Counted from the stretch's first letter, positions 8,754 to 18,454 are shown. The stretch is 64,000 bases of DNA from Acinetobacter sp. WCHAc010034 (GCF_001696615.3 NZ_CP032279.1:806001-870000); one strand, 5' to 3'. Notes: generated from the letters alone by a model not told the origin. Numbers and translations: made by a program.

Positions 8754-9560
8754 ATGGTTGATATCGCAAACACCATTTTAGGCAAAATTGTTGACCGCAA
8801 GCAGGAAGAATTCGCCGCCCGCTTAAAGCAGCGCAGCTATAAGGATCTGGAAGAACTGGCCCAGGCAGCCACGCCGGTGCGCGGTTTTGCCCAGTCCCTG
8901 CAAGGCAAGCGCCCGGGAGTGATTGCTGAAATTAAAAAAGCCTCGCCGTCTAAGGGCGTAATCCGCGAAAACTTCAATCCGGCTGAAATTGCGCAGCAGT
9001 ATCAAGATGCGGGCGCAGCCTGCCTGTCGGTGCTGACCGATGCGGACTTTTTTCAGGGCGCGGATGAAAATATTCAGATTGCTCGCGCGCACTGCGCGCT
9101 GCCTGCCCTGCGCAAAGATTTCCTGATTGACCCTTACGGCGTGATTGAAGCGCGCGCCTTGCATGCGGACTGCATTCTGCTGATTGCGGCCTGTCTGTCA
9201 GACCAGCAGCTGGAAGAAATGTCTAAAACCGCTTTTGAGCAGCAGCTGGATGTGCTGGTTGAAGTGCATGATGAAGCGGAGCTGGAGCGCGCATTGCTGC
9301 TGTCTGAGCGCTGCCTGCTGGGCGTCAACAACCGCAATCTGAAAACCTTTGCGGTGGATTTGAACACGTCGCTGCGCTTGAAAATGCTGCTCGATCCGGC
9401 GCGCCTGCTGATCACTGAAAGCGGCATTGCTACGCCTGCCGATGTCGCTATGATGCAGGAGCATGACATTCATGCTTTCCTTGTCGGTGAAAGCTTCATG
9501 AAGCAGCCCCGCCCTGATCATGCATTTACTGAATTATTCGGCACGCCAGCAGCTGTTTAA
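8754..9560 (+). CDS. trpC: Indole-3-glycerol phosphate synthase
   Basis: It closes the pyrrole ring to form indole-3-glycerol phosphate, the substrate of TrpA. The 268-aa single-domain enzyme is not fused to TrpF. Signatures are VIAEIKKASPSKG (catalytic Lys), the LRKDFLIDPYG strand, and GVNNRNLKTF with ESGIATPADV near the C-terminus. AAGGAAAAG lies just upstream of the ATG, 18 bp after trpD. A strong terminator follows, so trpGDC is a closed unit. Confidence 0.97.
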   Translation: MVDIANTILGKIVDRKQEEFAARLKQRSYKDLEELAQAATPVRGFAQSLQGKRPGVIAEIKKASPSKGVIRENFNPAEIAQQYQDAGAACLSVLTDADFFQGADENIQIARAHCALPALRKDFLIDPYGVIEARALHADCILLIAACLSDQQLEEMSKTAFEQQLDVLVEVHDEAELERALLLSERCLLGVNNRNLKTFAVDLNTSLRLKMLLDPARLLITESGIATPADVAMMQEHDIHAFLVGESFMKQPRPDHAFTELFGTPAAV

Positions 9561-9572
9561 GGCTGGATAAAG

Positions 9573-9605
9573 TTCAGGGCAATGCGTTGCCCTGAATTTT
9601 TCTCT
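9573..9605 (+). terminator. Intrinsic terminator of trpGDC
   Basis: A 10-bp stem (TTCAGGGCAA / TTGCCCTGAA) with a 4-nt loop is followed by TTTTTCTC, 12 bp after the trpC stop. Confidence 0.9.
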
Positions 9606-9798
9606 ATTTTGAAATCTCTAAAACATCAAATTTTTCTGCTATAGCTAAATTCCAAAATCCGTATTACGAATAATTGCCTATAAAATATGATTACACTAGA
9701 TTTTAATCGCGTTAACTATTTTCGGCAATTTTAAGGATGATGCTTGCACTGCCTCATTGTTACTTTAAAAGTTTCAATGCCTTTGTGCAGGCAAGATC

Positions 9799-9891
9799 TT
9801 ACTTTGGAAAGCCCCAAAGTAACAAAAGCCTTTTGTTGCCCATACACGGCATCCTTGCCGTGATGGGCAACGTGCGGCATCCCTGCCGCAC
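9799..9891 (+). repeat. Structured intergenic element with three successive hairpins
   Basis: Three inverted repeats lie back to back. TTACTTTGG / CCAAAGTAA are at 9799-9822. TTGCCCAT with ACGGCA pairs with TGCCGT and ATGGGCAA over 9836-9870. GTGCGGCA / TGCCGCAC are at 9872-9891. Hairpins two and three share the loop core CGGCATCC(C/T)TGCCG. The dense pairing is unlike a coding region, and the frame across it is probably spurious. I believe elements of this kind recur in Acinetobacter intergenic regions, but cannot check copy number here. Confidence 0.55.
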
Positions 9892-10328
9892 TCGCGTATC
9901 TAAAGTTTATTTTACTCAAGGAGTTAGGAGACTGAAAGCTAAGGGGCCACGGAGTCGTTTAAGTAAACTTAGCTATAGAATCGGAAATTGGGATAGTCAA
10001 TTCCAAGCCGTTTATTCAGAAAATAATTCGCCAGGTTCAAAGCTGAAGATGGTGAAAGGCCATTCATCAAGACTGGATATGACATAGGAACTGCATAAAA
10101 ACAGCATTGCAGAAAGAATCAGAAAATGCATATGAAGTATTTTCATCATAAAGCTTAACTCTAAGATAAACTCAATCTGCACTCTGCAAAAATACAGATA
10201 AACCCTCAGATCAGGTTTGAGCCAGCGCAATTTAATCCATCCCATCACTTTATCCAATTCAGTTCAAATCGAAGCCATTTCAGACTATAATTTACCTAAA
10301 TTTTGCATCTTCTCCTGTTTTTTCCATT
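9892..10328. other. Intergenic region ahead of the Smr gene
   Basis: There is no convincing gene. A short minus-strand frame with a hydrophobic segment (10012-10257) lacks a good ribosome-binding site and was not called. The promoter of the Smr-protein gene should lie in the last 100 bp. Confidence 0.45.
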
Positions 10329-11012
10329 ATGAGCAAACACGATTCTTCGCTGTCCAAAGATCAGTACAATTTGCTGAAAAGCTTAAAAAAGCAAATCAGC
10401 ACACCAAGCCCGAAGGCAGAACCCGTTGCGCCCGCAGAAAAAACGCCTGAACAGGAACAGCAGGAAGATTTGGATTTCTTCCGCAAGCAGATGCAGGGCG
10501 TGCAAAAGATGAGCGCCGGCAATATTGCGAAAGTCGAAAAAAGCATTAAGAAAAAGCCCGATGCGCAAATCTTGGCAAAACGCGCCTCGGCCGTTGGCCC
10601 GATGGAAACTGATGATGCCCAGCTGTCGGATACGCAGGCTATGCTCAATCCGGTCGCCAGCCAGGCCATCTTAAGCTACCGCATTGCCACGCTGCAGCAC
10701 CGTGTATTTGAAGATCTCAAAGCCGGCAACCTGCGCTGGTTTGAAGCGGTTGACCTGCATGGCTGCACTGTTGAAGATGCCCGCAGCGCGGTGCTGCAGA
10801 TTATTCAAATGGCTAAAGATGAGAATCAGAACGTCATTAAAATTGTGCATGGCAAAGGCCCGCAAGCCATTTTAAAAACCCATGTCAACAGCTGGCTGCG
10901 CCAGCACCGCGATGTGCTGGCTTTTGTCAGCGCACCTGAAACGCAGGGCGGCACAGGCGCGGTTCTGGTGCTGCTGAAACGCGCAGAAAAGAACCCGAAG
11001 TTTAAACAGTAA
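10329..11012 (+). CDS. Smr-domain protein (SmrA/YdaL-type putative endonuclease)
   Basis: The 227-aa protein has a disordered, Lys/Glu/Gln-rich first 80 residues. A C-terminal Smr domain (about residues 130-215) shows the DLHG motif in VDLHGCTVEDA and the HGKG motif in IVHGKGPQAIL. The ending GGTGAVLVLLKR is typical. Smr domains are related to the MutS2 C-terminus and can nick DNA or RNA. The stand-alone role in this lineage is uncertain. It is a single gene. A weak upstream region gives no clear sign of regulation. Confidence 0.9.
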   Translation: MSKHDSSLSKDQYNLLKSLKKQISTPSPKAEPVAPAEKTPEQEQQEDLDFFRKQMQGVQKMSAGNIAKVEKSIKKKPDAQILAKRASAVGPMETDDAQLSDTQAMLNPVASQAILSYRIATLQHRVFEDLKAGNLRWFEAVDLHGCTVEDARSAVLQIIQMAKDENQNVIKIVHGKGPQAILKTHVNSWLRQHRDVLAFVSAPETQGGTGAVLVLLKRAEKNPKFKQ

Positions 11013-11100
11013 TCGGATTTACCCCCCAAAAGCAGGCATTGCAATGGTTTTCTGCTACAATGCCGTCCTTGTTCAATATCAGTGTAAGTGAACACGTTTT

Positions 11101-11655
11101 ATGACTATGCAGCAATCCTACGCAAACATTCTTACCGCCGTTGGTGAAGATCTGAATCGCCCAGGTCTAAAAGATACGCCTATGCGTGCTGCTAAAGCTT
11201 TTTCGTATTTAACGTCTGGTTATAGCAAAACTCTGGAAGAAGTGACCAATAATGCGGTCTTCCCTTCCGACAACCGCGAAATGGTGCTCGTGAAAAATAT
11301 CGAGTTTTATTCCTTATGCGAACATCATTTATTGCCGTTTTACGGCCGCGTGCATATTGCCTACCTGCCTGAAGGCAATGTATTGGGCTTGTCCAAATTT
11401 GCCCGCATTACCGAAATGTTCGCGCGCCGCCTGCAAATTCAGGAAAACCTGACCCAGCAGATTGCGGAAGCCGTTGCGGAAGTGACTGGCGCGCGCGGCG
11501 TCGCGGTCGTTATTGATTCAGCGCATATGTGCATGATGATGCGCGGCGTCGGCAAGCAGGAATCTACCACCCGCACGGTTTGTTTTGTCGGCGATTTCAA
11601 AACCAACAAAGAAGAGCGCCGCGAATTCCTCAGCGCAGTGCCGGAAAGCTACTGA
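11101..11655 (+). CDS. folE: GTP cyclohydrolase I
   Basis: It converts GTP to dihydroneopterin triphosphate, the first step of folate synthesis. The 184-aa product has the full zinc site: Cys73 and His76 in [10 protein letters not shown], and Cys144 in [10 protein letters not shown]. It also has GLSKFARI and the C-terminal STRTVCF-like block. It is a little shorter at the N-terminus than E. coli FolE, as is usual for this subgroup. ATG at 11101 or the ATG two codons later could start it. Confidence 0.96.
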   Translation: MTMQQSYANILTAVGEDLNRPGLKDTPMRAAKAFSYLTSGYSKTLEEVTNNAVFPSDNREMVLVKNIEFYSLCEHHLLPFYGRVHIAYLPEGNVLGLSKFARITEMFARRLQIQENLTQQIAEAVAEVTGARGVAVVIDSAHMCMMMRGVGKQESTTRTVCFVGDFKTNKEERREFLSAVPESY

Positions 11656-11725
11656 TTCAGCACCGCTTATTTAAAAATGCGCACTAAGCGCCTCAGCTTG
11701 AGCTGAGTGATTTAGCGCGCATAGC

Positions 11726-11754
11726 AAGCCTCAGCCACAGTTGGGGCTTTTTTA
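11726..11754 (+). terminator. Intrinsic terminator after folE
   Basis: AAGCCTCA / TTGGGGCTT forms an imperfect stem followed by six T. A further palindrome, CTCAGCTTGAGCTGAG, lies just upstream at 11691-11706. Confidence 0.65.
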
Positions 11755-11818
11755 TTTCAGGATTGCGGATACACTGAATTCCTCTTTTTATCTATTTTTG
11801 ATTGATAAGGCAGCATCA

Positions 11819-12178
11819 ATGTCAGCAATATGGTTAGCAGGCCAAGGCCAGGCCCAAAGTGAATGCGCTGTAGATTTTCCCCGTCCGGACCGCTTAGTTC
11901 AAGGCAACCCTGAGCGCCATACCTACAGCCTGTATGAGCATCCGCACATGGACTGCGGCATTTGGCACTGCGAAACCGGCGCATGGAAGATCGCATTTGC
12001 CGGCAATAAGCAAGAATTCTTCAATGTGATAGAAGGCCTTGTGCGCCTGCATGACAAGCATTCAGGCACGGTTATTGAAGTCGGCGCAGGTGATGCCGGC
12101 ATTATTCCGCCCGGCTTTGAAGGAATATTTGAAGTGGTTCAGGCTGTAAAGAAATATTATGTGATTGTCGAGGTTTAG
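11819..12178 (+). CDS. Cupin-domain protein (DUF861/EutQ-like)
   Basis: The 119-aa single-domain beta-barrel protein has RHTYSLYEHPHMDCGIWHCETGAWKI leading into the cupin core, and a second strand pair with IIPPGFEGIFEV. This matches the small cupins often annotated DUF861 (ethanolamine-utilisation EutQ-like). Ligand-binding His residues are only partly conserved, so activity is uncertain. I start at ATG 11819, with AAGG about 10 nt upstream; the frame stays open upstream to 11741 but runs into the folE terminator. Confidence 0.8.
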   Translation: MSAIWLAGQGQAQSECAVDFPRPDRLVQGNPERHTYSLYEHPHMDCGIWHCETGAWKIAFAGNKQEFFNVIEGLVRLHDKHSGTVIEVGAGDAGIIPPGFEGIFEVVQAVKKYYVIVEV

Positions 12179-12193
12179 GCCAAAGCCGCGGCT

Positions 12194-13561
12194 TTACCTC
12201 GACAAATAAACATTATTGCGCCCATTGTTCTTGGCCGCATACAGCGCTGCGTCAGCGGCGTCCAGAAAGCGCTGGTAATCCGGATGGCCGTCATACAATG
12301 AACAGCCAATGCTGACCGTGAAATTAAAGCTGCTGCCGAGCGCGGTGCGGATGGCGGTTTCCTGCACCCGCCTGCGGATATTTTCGGCAATTTCCTGCGC
12401 GCGGGACAAATCACTGTCAACCAGCAGCAGCAGGAACTCCTCCCCGCCAATCCGGAAGGCATAATCGCTGCCGCGGACGCATTCCAGTAGGACTTCGCCG
12501 ATAAACTGCAGCGCTAAATCGCCGGCGGCATGCCCGTGCCTGTCATTAATGCGCTTAAAATAATCAGCATCGATGGCCAGCAAAGACAGCGGCGCCCTGT
12601 TTTTGCGGGAAAAGTTAATTTCACGCGAAACAATCGTATCCAGATAGCGCCGGTTCAGCAGCTGCGTCAGCGCGTCATTGCCTGAGTCGATGTATTCCGC
12701 AACCTGAAACAGCTGATCAATCAAATGCTGAATTTCACGGTTTTTTCCGCGCACATTCTGAATCAGCTGGATAGTGCGCTCTTTTTCCTCACACTCCAAA
12801 ACGGTTTGATTGAGCTGATCCACTTCATAAATGCGCGCGATAATTTCATCCACCTGCTCAGAGCCGGTAAAAGCATAAGCCGCCTTATGAATGAACCAGA
12901 GGCCAAACTCCGATTTAGACAGTGCCGGATGGGTAAATTTATGCTGGTCGGAAAAGACCTTGAACATCAGCTCATTTTCCCAGTCTAGCAAGGAACCGCG
13001 CTGCTTGTCTTTTTGCACCGCCACATCCTGCATAGCGGAAAACAGGCGGTAGGTATGCTTGATGTCATTGCTTTTTTCGACATTGACTTCATAGGAGCGG
13101 CACATAATTTCAGAGCTGAAGCCCAGCACCTGAAACATATAGCAGGTCATGGAAAAGGCATAGCTTTCCGGCTGCAGGGCTTCAGACTGCAGGCTGAAGA
13201 CTTTCTTTTCAATTTCCCTGACGCCGCGCATGATCAGCCAGGACGGAATGCCGATGCGCGCATGGACTTTGCCTACCGTCTGCTGCTTTTCCGTGAGTTC
13301 TGCAAAGTTCCGCTGGAACGGCGCATTGAAGCATTCAATCAGCCACTGGTTCAGCGTTTTGGTTAAGCGGTTCTGCACAATATCGTCAGATAGGAAATAT
13401 GAGGCCTCTTTTTCCAGCATCATATTTTTGTAAAATTCAATAACCAAGGCTTCAGAATGCGCCTGAATAAATTGAAAAGTATCGCTTAAAACACCTGCTG
13501 AATAGTCACTGCAAATCGATTCCCATTGTTGCGCAAGCACGTCAATGCTTTCAGTATTCAT
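12194..13561 (-). CDS. Globin-coupled diguanylate cyclase (DosC-like)
   Basis: The 455-aa protein makes cyclic-di-GMP from two GTP. Residues about 1-170 form a globin-coupled sensor domain: FYKNMMLEKEASYFL, RLTKTLNQWL, and VGKVHARIGIPSWLIMRG with the presumed haem proximal His100. A helical linker follows, then a GGDEF domain from about residue 300. The active site is GGEEF at 372-376, and an RxxD product-inhibition site (RGSD, 363-366) is intact. I start at ATG 13561, since the frame's extra 23 upstream residues lack family resemblance. By analogy with DosC, oxygen or another gas may set its activity. It overlaps no neighbours and converges on the cupin gene. Confidence 0.85.
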   Translation of the reverse strand: MNTESIDVLAQQWESICSDYSAGVLSDTFQFIQAHSEALVIEFYKNMMLEKEASYFLSDDIVQNRLTKTLNQWLIECFNAPFQRNFAELTEKQQTVGKVHARIGIPSWLIMRGVREIEKKVFSLQSEALQPESYAFSMTCYMFQVLGFSSEIMCRSYEVNVEKSNDIKHTYRLFSAMQDVAVQKDKQRGSLLDWENELMFKVFSDQHKFTHPALSKSEFGLWFIHKAAYAFTGSEQVDEIIARIYEVDQLNQTVLECEEKERTIQLIQNVRGKNREIQHLIDQLFQVAEYIDSGNDALTQLLNRRYLDTIVSREINFSRKNRAPLSLLAIDADYFKRINDRHGHAAGDLALQFIGEVLLECVRGSDYAFRIGGEEFLLLLVDSDLSRAQEIAENIRRRVQETAIRTALGSSFNFTVSIGCSLYDGHPDYQRFLDAADAALYAAKNNGRNNVYLSR

Positions 13562-13851
13562 ACACTCGGTTCCAGCAGCTTGAAAATTCAGCAAGCAAAA
13601 AAGTTTATTAATACAGTAAATTATACACAATCCTATTTCTGTGACCTAATTTAAATTTTAACAATAAAGTTTGATTTGCTTAAAATTTAAATGGTTAATC
13701 CCAGCTCAATTACTGCATTAAATCCTTTATTTTTATTCGGCGGCTATAGCAGCGACCGGCGGTGAATCAGCGACCGGCGCTTAAAACGGATTGAATTCTG
13801 CCGGCCGGCCCTGCGCCAAAATATTCAGGCACAAAGCCATCAGCCCAGCTA

Positions 13852-14664
13852 TTAATTCATATCGTCTTTAAGAAACCAGCTGCCATTTTCAGCGCGCCGG
13901 CCGAGTATTTTCAGCACCAGAACCAGGCTCAGCAGCAGCAGCAGATACCATGAGCCTAACTTGCCCCAGCCCACCATATGCCATGCATCGACCTGGCTCG
14001 GGTACAGCCAGATTTTATAGAAGGTGCTGATGTTCTCCGCAATCCAGATAATAAACGCCAGCAGCATCAGCACAGGCAGCATCGGCAATTGAAACTGATG
14101 CCGCTGCAGCTGAAACTTGATTTTAGTCCGCCAGAAAATCGCTGCGCTCCAGGCAAACAGCAGCATGCGGATATCCGCCACAAAAAACTTGCTCATAAAA
14201 TTGATATAGGACAGCAGCGCCAGCGCCAGCATATTGGCGAAGCCCGGCAGCCGCTCAAAAGACACCTGATACAGGCGCAAGGAGCGCGCAAAGAAGCTGC
14301 CGACCGCGGAATACATAAAGCCGGCGAACAGCGGCACGGTCATAATTTTAAATACGGCGGGCTGCGGATACTGCCAGGAGGCAATCTGCGGATGGGTCAG
14401 AAAGACCTCCATCACCATGGCCATAAGGTGAAACAAGGCAATTACTTTGGCTTCCGCCCAGGATTCCAGCTTCAAATACAGCAGGCAGGCCTGAATCGCC
14501 AGCGCATAAAACAGCAGATAGTCATAGCGGAAAAATCCGTAAAACTCCTGACTGCCCATGGGCGCGGTCAGCACAAAAGCGATTAAAAGCAGGATCCCGA
14601 ATAAGGCGGCCGCAGCCGCCTTAAATGAAAACTCAAAACATGATTTTAAAACTGAGATCACCAT
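13852..14664 (-). CDS. DUF817 integral membrane protein
   Basis: The 270-aa protein has about eight hydrophobic segments. Features resembling the DUF817 family include FFRYDYLLFYALAIQ, SFERLPGFANMLALALLSYINF and WIAENISTFYKIWLYP. Family members are of unknown function and sit in the inner membrane. It lies immediately downstream of hemE (30 bp) on the same strand and may be co-transcribed with it. There is no obvious functional link. Confidence 0.82.
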   Translation of the reverse strand: MVISVLKSCFEFSFKAAAAALFGILLLIAFVLTAPMGSQEFYGFFRYDYLLFYALAIQACLLYLKLESWAEAKVIALFHLMAMVMEVFLTHPQIASWQYPQPAVFKIMTVPLFAGFMYSAVGSFFARSLRLYQVSFERLPGFANMLALALLSYINFMSKFFVADIRMLLFAWSAAIFWRTKIKFQLQRHQFQLPMLPVLMLLAFIIWIAENISTFYKIWLYPSQVDAWHMVGWGKLGSWYLLLLLSLVLVLKILGRRAENGSWFLKDDMN

Positions 14665-14693
14665 TGAATCTTAAATGCCTGCGCCCAGTCCAG

Positions 14694-15764
14694 TTACAGA
14701 TACTTGGCGCTGTATTCATGCACCGTATCAATAAAGGCTTTCGGGTTTGCAGGATCAACCCACTGGGTAATGCCGTGGCCCAGATTGGCCACATAGCCGG
14801 TCTTTTCGCCATTGGCATAGGCGTCATCCAGCATAGCTTGGGTGGCTTTGGCAATCGCCTGCGGTGAACCGTACAGCGTAGCCGGGTCCAGGTTGCCCTG
14901 CAGCGCCGCGCGGCCGGCAACGGTTTGACGCGCCACATGCAGCGGCGTAGTCCAGTCCAGGCCGAATGCGTCTGCGCCAGTTGCAATCATCGGCTCCAGC
15001 CACTGGCCGCCGCCTTTGGTGAACAGAATAACCGGCACTTTGCGGCCGTCTTTTTCGCGCTGCAGGCCTGACACAATTTTCTGCATGTAGTTCAGCGAAA
15101 ATTCAATGTATTCGCGGTGCGCCAAGGCGCCGCCCCAGCTGTCAAAAATCTGCACCGCCTGCGCGCCGGCATCAATCTGCGCATTCAGGTATTCCGTCAC
15201 CGCGACAGCCAGCCTGTCCAGCAAGGCATGCATGACTTCAGGCTGCGCATACATCATCTGCTTGCTGAAGCGGAAATCCTTGCTGGACCCGCCTTCAATC
15301 ATGTAAGTCGCCAAAGTCCACGGGCTGCCGGAAAATCCGATCAGCGGCACTTGTCCGCCAAGCGCGGAGCGGATTGCGCTGACCGCATTCATTACATAGT
15401 CCAGATCCGATTTGGCGTTAAACGCCGGCAAATTCGCCACATCCTGCTCTGTACGCACGGTTTTGTGAAACTTTGGCCCTTCGCCGGCTTCAAAATACAG
15501 CCCCAGCCCCAGCGCATCCGGCACAGTTAGAATGTCAGAGAATAAAATCGCAGCGTCCAGATCATAGCGGCGCAGCGGCTGCAGCGTCACTTCGCAAGCA
15601 AAGTCGGTATTTTTGCAGAGCGACAGAAAGTCGCCGGCCTGCGCGCGGGTTTCACGGTATTCCGGTAAATAACGGCCCGCCTGACGCATCATCCATACAG
15701 GTGTCGCATCTACCGGCTCGCGGAGCAAAGCGCGCAGAAAACGGTCATTCTTTAAGGTCGTCAT
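14694..15764 (-). CDS. hemE: Uroporphyrinogen decarboxylase
   Basis: It decarboxylates the four acetate groups of uroporphyrinogen III to give coproporphyrinogen III (haem synthesis). At 356 aa it matches the family. Signatures are [16 protein letters not shown] near residue 22, the catalytic Asp region [26 protein letters not shown], and [11 protein letters not shown] good start is ATG at 15764. The downstream DUF817 gene may share its message. Confidence 0.98.
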   Translation of the reverse strand: MTTLKNDRFLRALLREPVDATPVWMMRQAGRYLPEYRETRAQAGDFLSLCKNTDFACEVTLQPLRRYDLDAAILFSDILTVPDALGLGLYFEAGEGPKFHKTVRTEQDVANLPAFNAKSDLDYVMNAVSAIRSALGGQVPLIGFSGSPWTLATYMIEGGSSKDFRFSKQMMYAQPEVMHALLDRLAVAVTEYLNAQIDAGAQAVQIFDSWGGALAHREYIEFSLNYMQKIVSGLQREKDGRKVPVILFTKGGGQWLEPMIATGADAFGLDWTTPLHVARQTVAGRAALQGNLDPATLYGSPQAIAKATQAMLDDAYANGEKTGYVANLGHGITQWVDPANPKAFIDTVHEYSAKYL

Positions 15765-15971
15765 TTACTTTCCCATCTAGTTTCAACGTGGCGTTCATCA
15801 TATCAAAAAGCCTTCAAATTTAATAATTTCTCTCGGCTTTAAAATTCAGCCCCAGTCAAAAGGAAAAATGACATTTACACAAAACAAATACTGCATCTCC
15901 AGATTTTTTCTGCAATACTTGCTAACGTTTTTTCACACATAGTAAATGAATAATCCTTAAGGTTGAGTTAC

Positions 15972-17195
15972 ATGTTCGTTCGCACAATGCTCGCATTGAG
16001 TTTAAGTTGCATATTTGCGGGTTCAGCTTTCGCCGCATCTACTGCTGAACAGCCATTAAATCCAAAAGCAATTACAAATGCCGCTGTTCAAGATCCGATT
16101 GATCCGCTGGCTGTAAATTCAGCATCATCGGCAGCTCCGACACAAATTACAGCTCAAGAACAACAAGATTTAAATCAGGCATCGCAAACGCTGAACGATC
16201 TGCAAAAAACTGAAGATCAAACTGCGCCTGTAGGCGCTTCGCCAAGCGCGTCCACGCCGGCTGCGCCGTCATCCGCGCCAGCAGCTAAAGCTTCTTGGAC
16301 TTTAGACGGCATCAACAATGCGCAGTGGTATGACAATATCGGCAAGGGCCAGTTCCCTGTGTATGCGCGCGCGCATGTCATGCTGAACAATGCCCATGCA
16401 TCGCCAGGCGCAATTGACGGTTCAAGCGGCAAAAACACCCTGAAAGCAATTGCCTCTTTCCAGCAGATGAACGGCATCAAGCCGACTGGCACGCTGACCA
16501 AGGAAACTTGGGATGCCCTAGTGGCGAAGCAAGGCAGCAAGCCGGCGTTTATTGAATACACCATTACGCAGAAAGACCTTGACGGCCCGTATGCCAAATC
16601 CATTCCGCGCGATTACGCCCTGCAGTCCAAAATGAAAGGCCTGTATTACACCCGCGTCAGCGAAATGCTGGGTGAAAAATTCCACATGGATGAAGATTTC
16701 TTAAAGAAAATGAATCCTAAGGCGACTTTCAGCAAAGCCGGCGAAAAAATTGTTGTGGCCAATATCCGCAATGAAGTGCCGGAAGACATTCATCTGATCG
16801 TGGCGCATAAAGGCGCCAAGCAGCTGTATCTGTTCAACAGCCGCAACCAGATGATCGGCTCCTTCCCTGCAACCATCGGCAGCTCTGATACGCCGTCGCC
16901 GACAGGCACCTACAAAGTAACCGGCGTAGCGCCGAACCCTTGGTACAGCTACTCGCCAAGCAACTTTGTGCAGGGCAAGAACCTGAAGCCGCTGTCTTTG
17001 CCGCCTGGCCCGAACGGCCCTGTGGGCAATATCTGGATCGGCTTAAGCAAAAGGTCATTCGGCATTCACGGCACGCCTAACCCGTCTGCAATCTCCAAGA
17101 CTGCATCGCATGGCTGCATCCGCCTAACCAACTGGGATGCCAACGATTTGGGCAAAAAAGTCAAATCCGGCGTAACGGTTAAATTCTTAGAGTGA
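15972..17195 (+). CDS. Periplasmic L,D-transpeptidase (YkuD) with peptidoglycan-binding domain
   Basis: It forms 3-3 peptide cross-links or attaches/edits stem peptides in peptidoglycan. The 407-aa product has a signal peptide ending near FAASTAE, then a Pro/Ala/Ser-rich linker to about residue 110. A PG_binding_1 module follows (about 115-175; GAIDGSSGKNTLKAIASFQ). A YkuD domain starts near residue 270. The catalytic motif is complete: HGTPNP (His366) then SHGCIRL (His380, Cys382). ATG at 15972 has TAAGG nine bases upstream. It resembles the periplasmic Acinetobacter LdtJ and ErfK/YbiS enzymes; I leave the symbol blank because paralogues exist. Confidence 0.92.
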   Translation: MFVRTMLALSLSCIFAGSAFAASTAEQPLNPKAITNAAVQDPIDPLAVNSASSAAPTQITAQEQQDLNQASQTLNDLQKTEDQTAPVGASPSASTPAAPSSAPAAKASWTLDGINNAQWYDNIGKGQFPVYARAHVMLNNAHASPGAIDGSSGKNTLKAIASFQQMNGIKPTGTLTKETWDALVAKQGSKPAFIEYTITQKDLDGPYAKSIPRDYALQSKMKGLYYTRVSEMLGEKFHMDEDFLKKMNPKATFSKAGEKIVVANIRNEVPEDIHLIVAHKGAKQLYLFNSRNQMIGSFPATIGSSDTPSPTGTYKVTGVAPNPWYSYSPSNFVQGKNLKPLSLPPGPNGPVGNIWIGLSKRSFGIHGTPNPSAISKTASHGCIRLTNWDANDLGKKVKSGVTVKFLE

Positions 17196-17215
17196 TCATT
17201 TCACGCTAAGCATGC

Positions 17216-17251
17216 AAGGGCGCTGCCGCTTCAGGGCGGAGCGCCTTTTTA
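17216..17251 (+). terminator. Intrinsic terminator after the L,D-transpeptidase
   Basis: AGGGCGCT / AGCGCCTT is an imperfect 8-bp stem with a GC-rich loop, followed by TTTTT. Confidence 0.75.
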
Positions 17252-17362
17252 GCATCCGCTTCAATCTTCAGCCTACATTTAAAAATTAGAAAAAATTAAC
17301 AGGCTTATCCTTATAAAAACAGCCTTTGATCACAGCAATAAACAACTCAGGTATTCTGCCCC

Positions 17363-18454
17363 ATGCGCCCTCTATTCAAGCCTTATTGGCCATTTCTGGC
17401 AGCTGCAATGCTGCTTGGCTCATTTAACTCACTGTCGCATGCTGAACTGGAAGAAGAAATTCAGCAGGTTATTTATATTGACGCCTCATTCGATGATGCT
17501 GATGATTCAATCTATCCGGAAAACTGGTCAGACCGTAAAAAAGTCCGCAGCAAAAACTATGACCCGCATCAGGACACTTCACAGCATTACCTCAGCAACC
17601 TGCGCCGCTTCGTCATCAACGGCAGTCAAGCCGTTGATTACTATCCGCTGTCCGAAGGAAAAAATCCCGCGCTTTTTTACAGCCTGCGGAATAATGAAGC
17701 GGATTTTGCGCTTGCACAGTCTTACGGCGCAGCGCGCCAAGCAATCCATATTGAGCCGCAGCTGCAGCACAAATTAAAGGATCATCAGCTTTTCAGCATT
17801 CAGCCGAGCGGCAAGAACCTGATGCTGATTTTCCGCAGCCGCTATTTCCATACTCCGGCAGAGCTGAAGCGCAACAGCGCATTCAGCAAAAGCTTCGCCT
17901 CTTACTATTACCGCACCAGCTATGAGCTGATAGAGGTTACGCCAAAGGGAAAAATCCTGCACCGCGTACAATTTACTGCGCCCAGCCCTGAGAACGGCTT
18001 GGGCTTTGGGCCAAAACTGGATGAAAGAACCGGCGAATATAAAGACAATGTGATTGAGTACACCACCAGCACGCCCGGAGCCTATCAAACGCTCAAGCCT
18101 TATGACATCGAATACCGCTATGAATATCAGAACGGCAAACTGAAAAAGCATACCGAAAACCGCCTGCTGACGCTCAGTGAGCGGGCCGCTTTGCGGGAAA
18201 ACAAAGGCAGCATCAATGCGGAAAATATGCAAGATGAGTACAATGCTTCGCAGAAAAACAGCCCGCCTGAATCCAGCAGCTGCCTGGATGATTACTGGGT
18301 CTTTCACGATAAGGCCGCGCCCAAAGGCATCCGCTGGGGCAATGACTGGATGCAGAAACAGCCGGCGCTGCATCGGGCATTTTTAACCGCCTATGAAAGC
18401 GGTAAATCTTATGCATGGGCGGAGTTCAGGCAGCGTTTCTGCGATTTAAAATAG
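17363..18454 (+). CDS. Secreted protein of unknown function
   Basis: The 363-aa product has a signal peptide (about residues 1-27, ending LSHAELEEE). The mature protein is rich in Tyr, Ser and charged residues. It has no transmembrane helix and no catalytic motif I recognise. Two Cys near the C-terminus (SSCLDDYW and RFCDLK) could pair. It is transcribed alone after a terminator. The likely location is the periplasm. Confidence 0.72.
   Translation: MRPLFKPYWPFLAAAMLLGSFNSLSHAELEEEIQQVIYIDASFDDADDSIYPENWSDRKKVRSKNYDPHQDTSQHYLSNLRRFVINGSQAVDYYPLSEGKNPALFYSLRNNEADFALAQSYGAARQAIHIEPQLQHKLKDHQLFSIQPSGKNLMLIFRSRYFHTPAELKRNSAFSKSFASYYYRTSYELIEVTPKGKILHRVQFTAPSPENGLGFGPKLDERTGEYKDNVIEYTTSTPGAYQTLKPYDIEYRYEYQNGKLKKHTENRLLTLSERAALRENKGSINAENMQDEYNASQKNSPPESSSCLDDYWVFHDKAAPKGIRWGNDWMQKQPALHRAFLTAYESGKSYAWAEFRQRFCDLK

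Noticed and set aside
9737-10087. 116-codon + strand frame over the three-hairpin element
   Set aside because: The underlying DNA is explained by inverted repeats; the translation has no domain and no ribosome-binding site.
10012-10257. Minus-strand frame with a hydrophobic segment
   Set aside because: Weak ribosome-binding site, no family resemblance, and it lies where the Smr gene promoter is expected.
13978-14586. Long + strand frame of 202 codons
   Set aside because: Antisense to the DUF817 membrane gene. The Gln/His/Arg-rich translation is what a membrane gene gives in reverse.
16834-17058. Minus-strand frame inside the L,D-transpeptidase gene
   Set aside because: Antisense shadow of a strongly supported gene.
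17774-18373. 199-codon minus-strand frame
   Set aside because: Antisense to the secreted protein gene with no family features.
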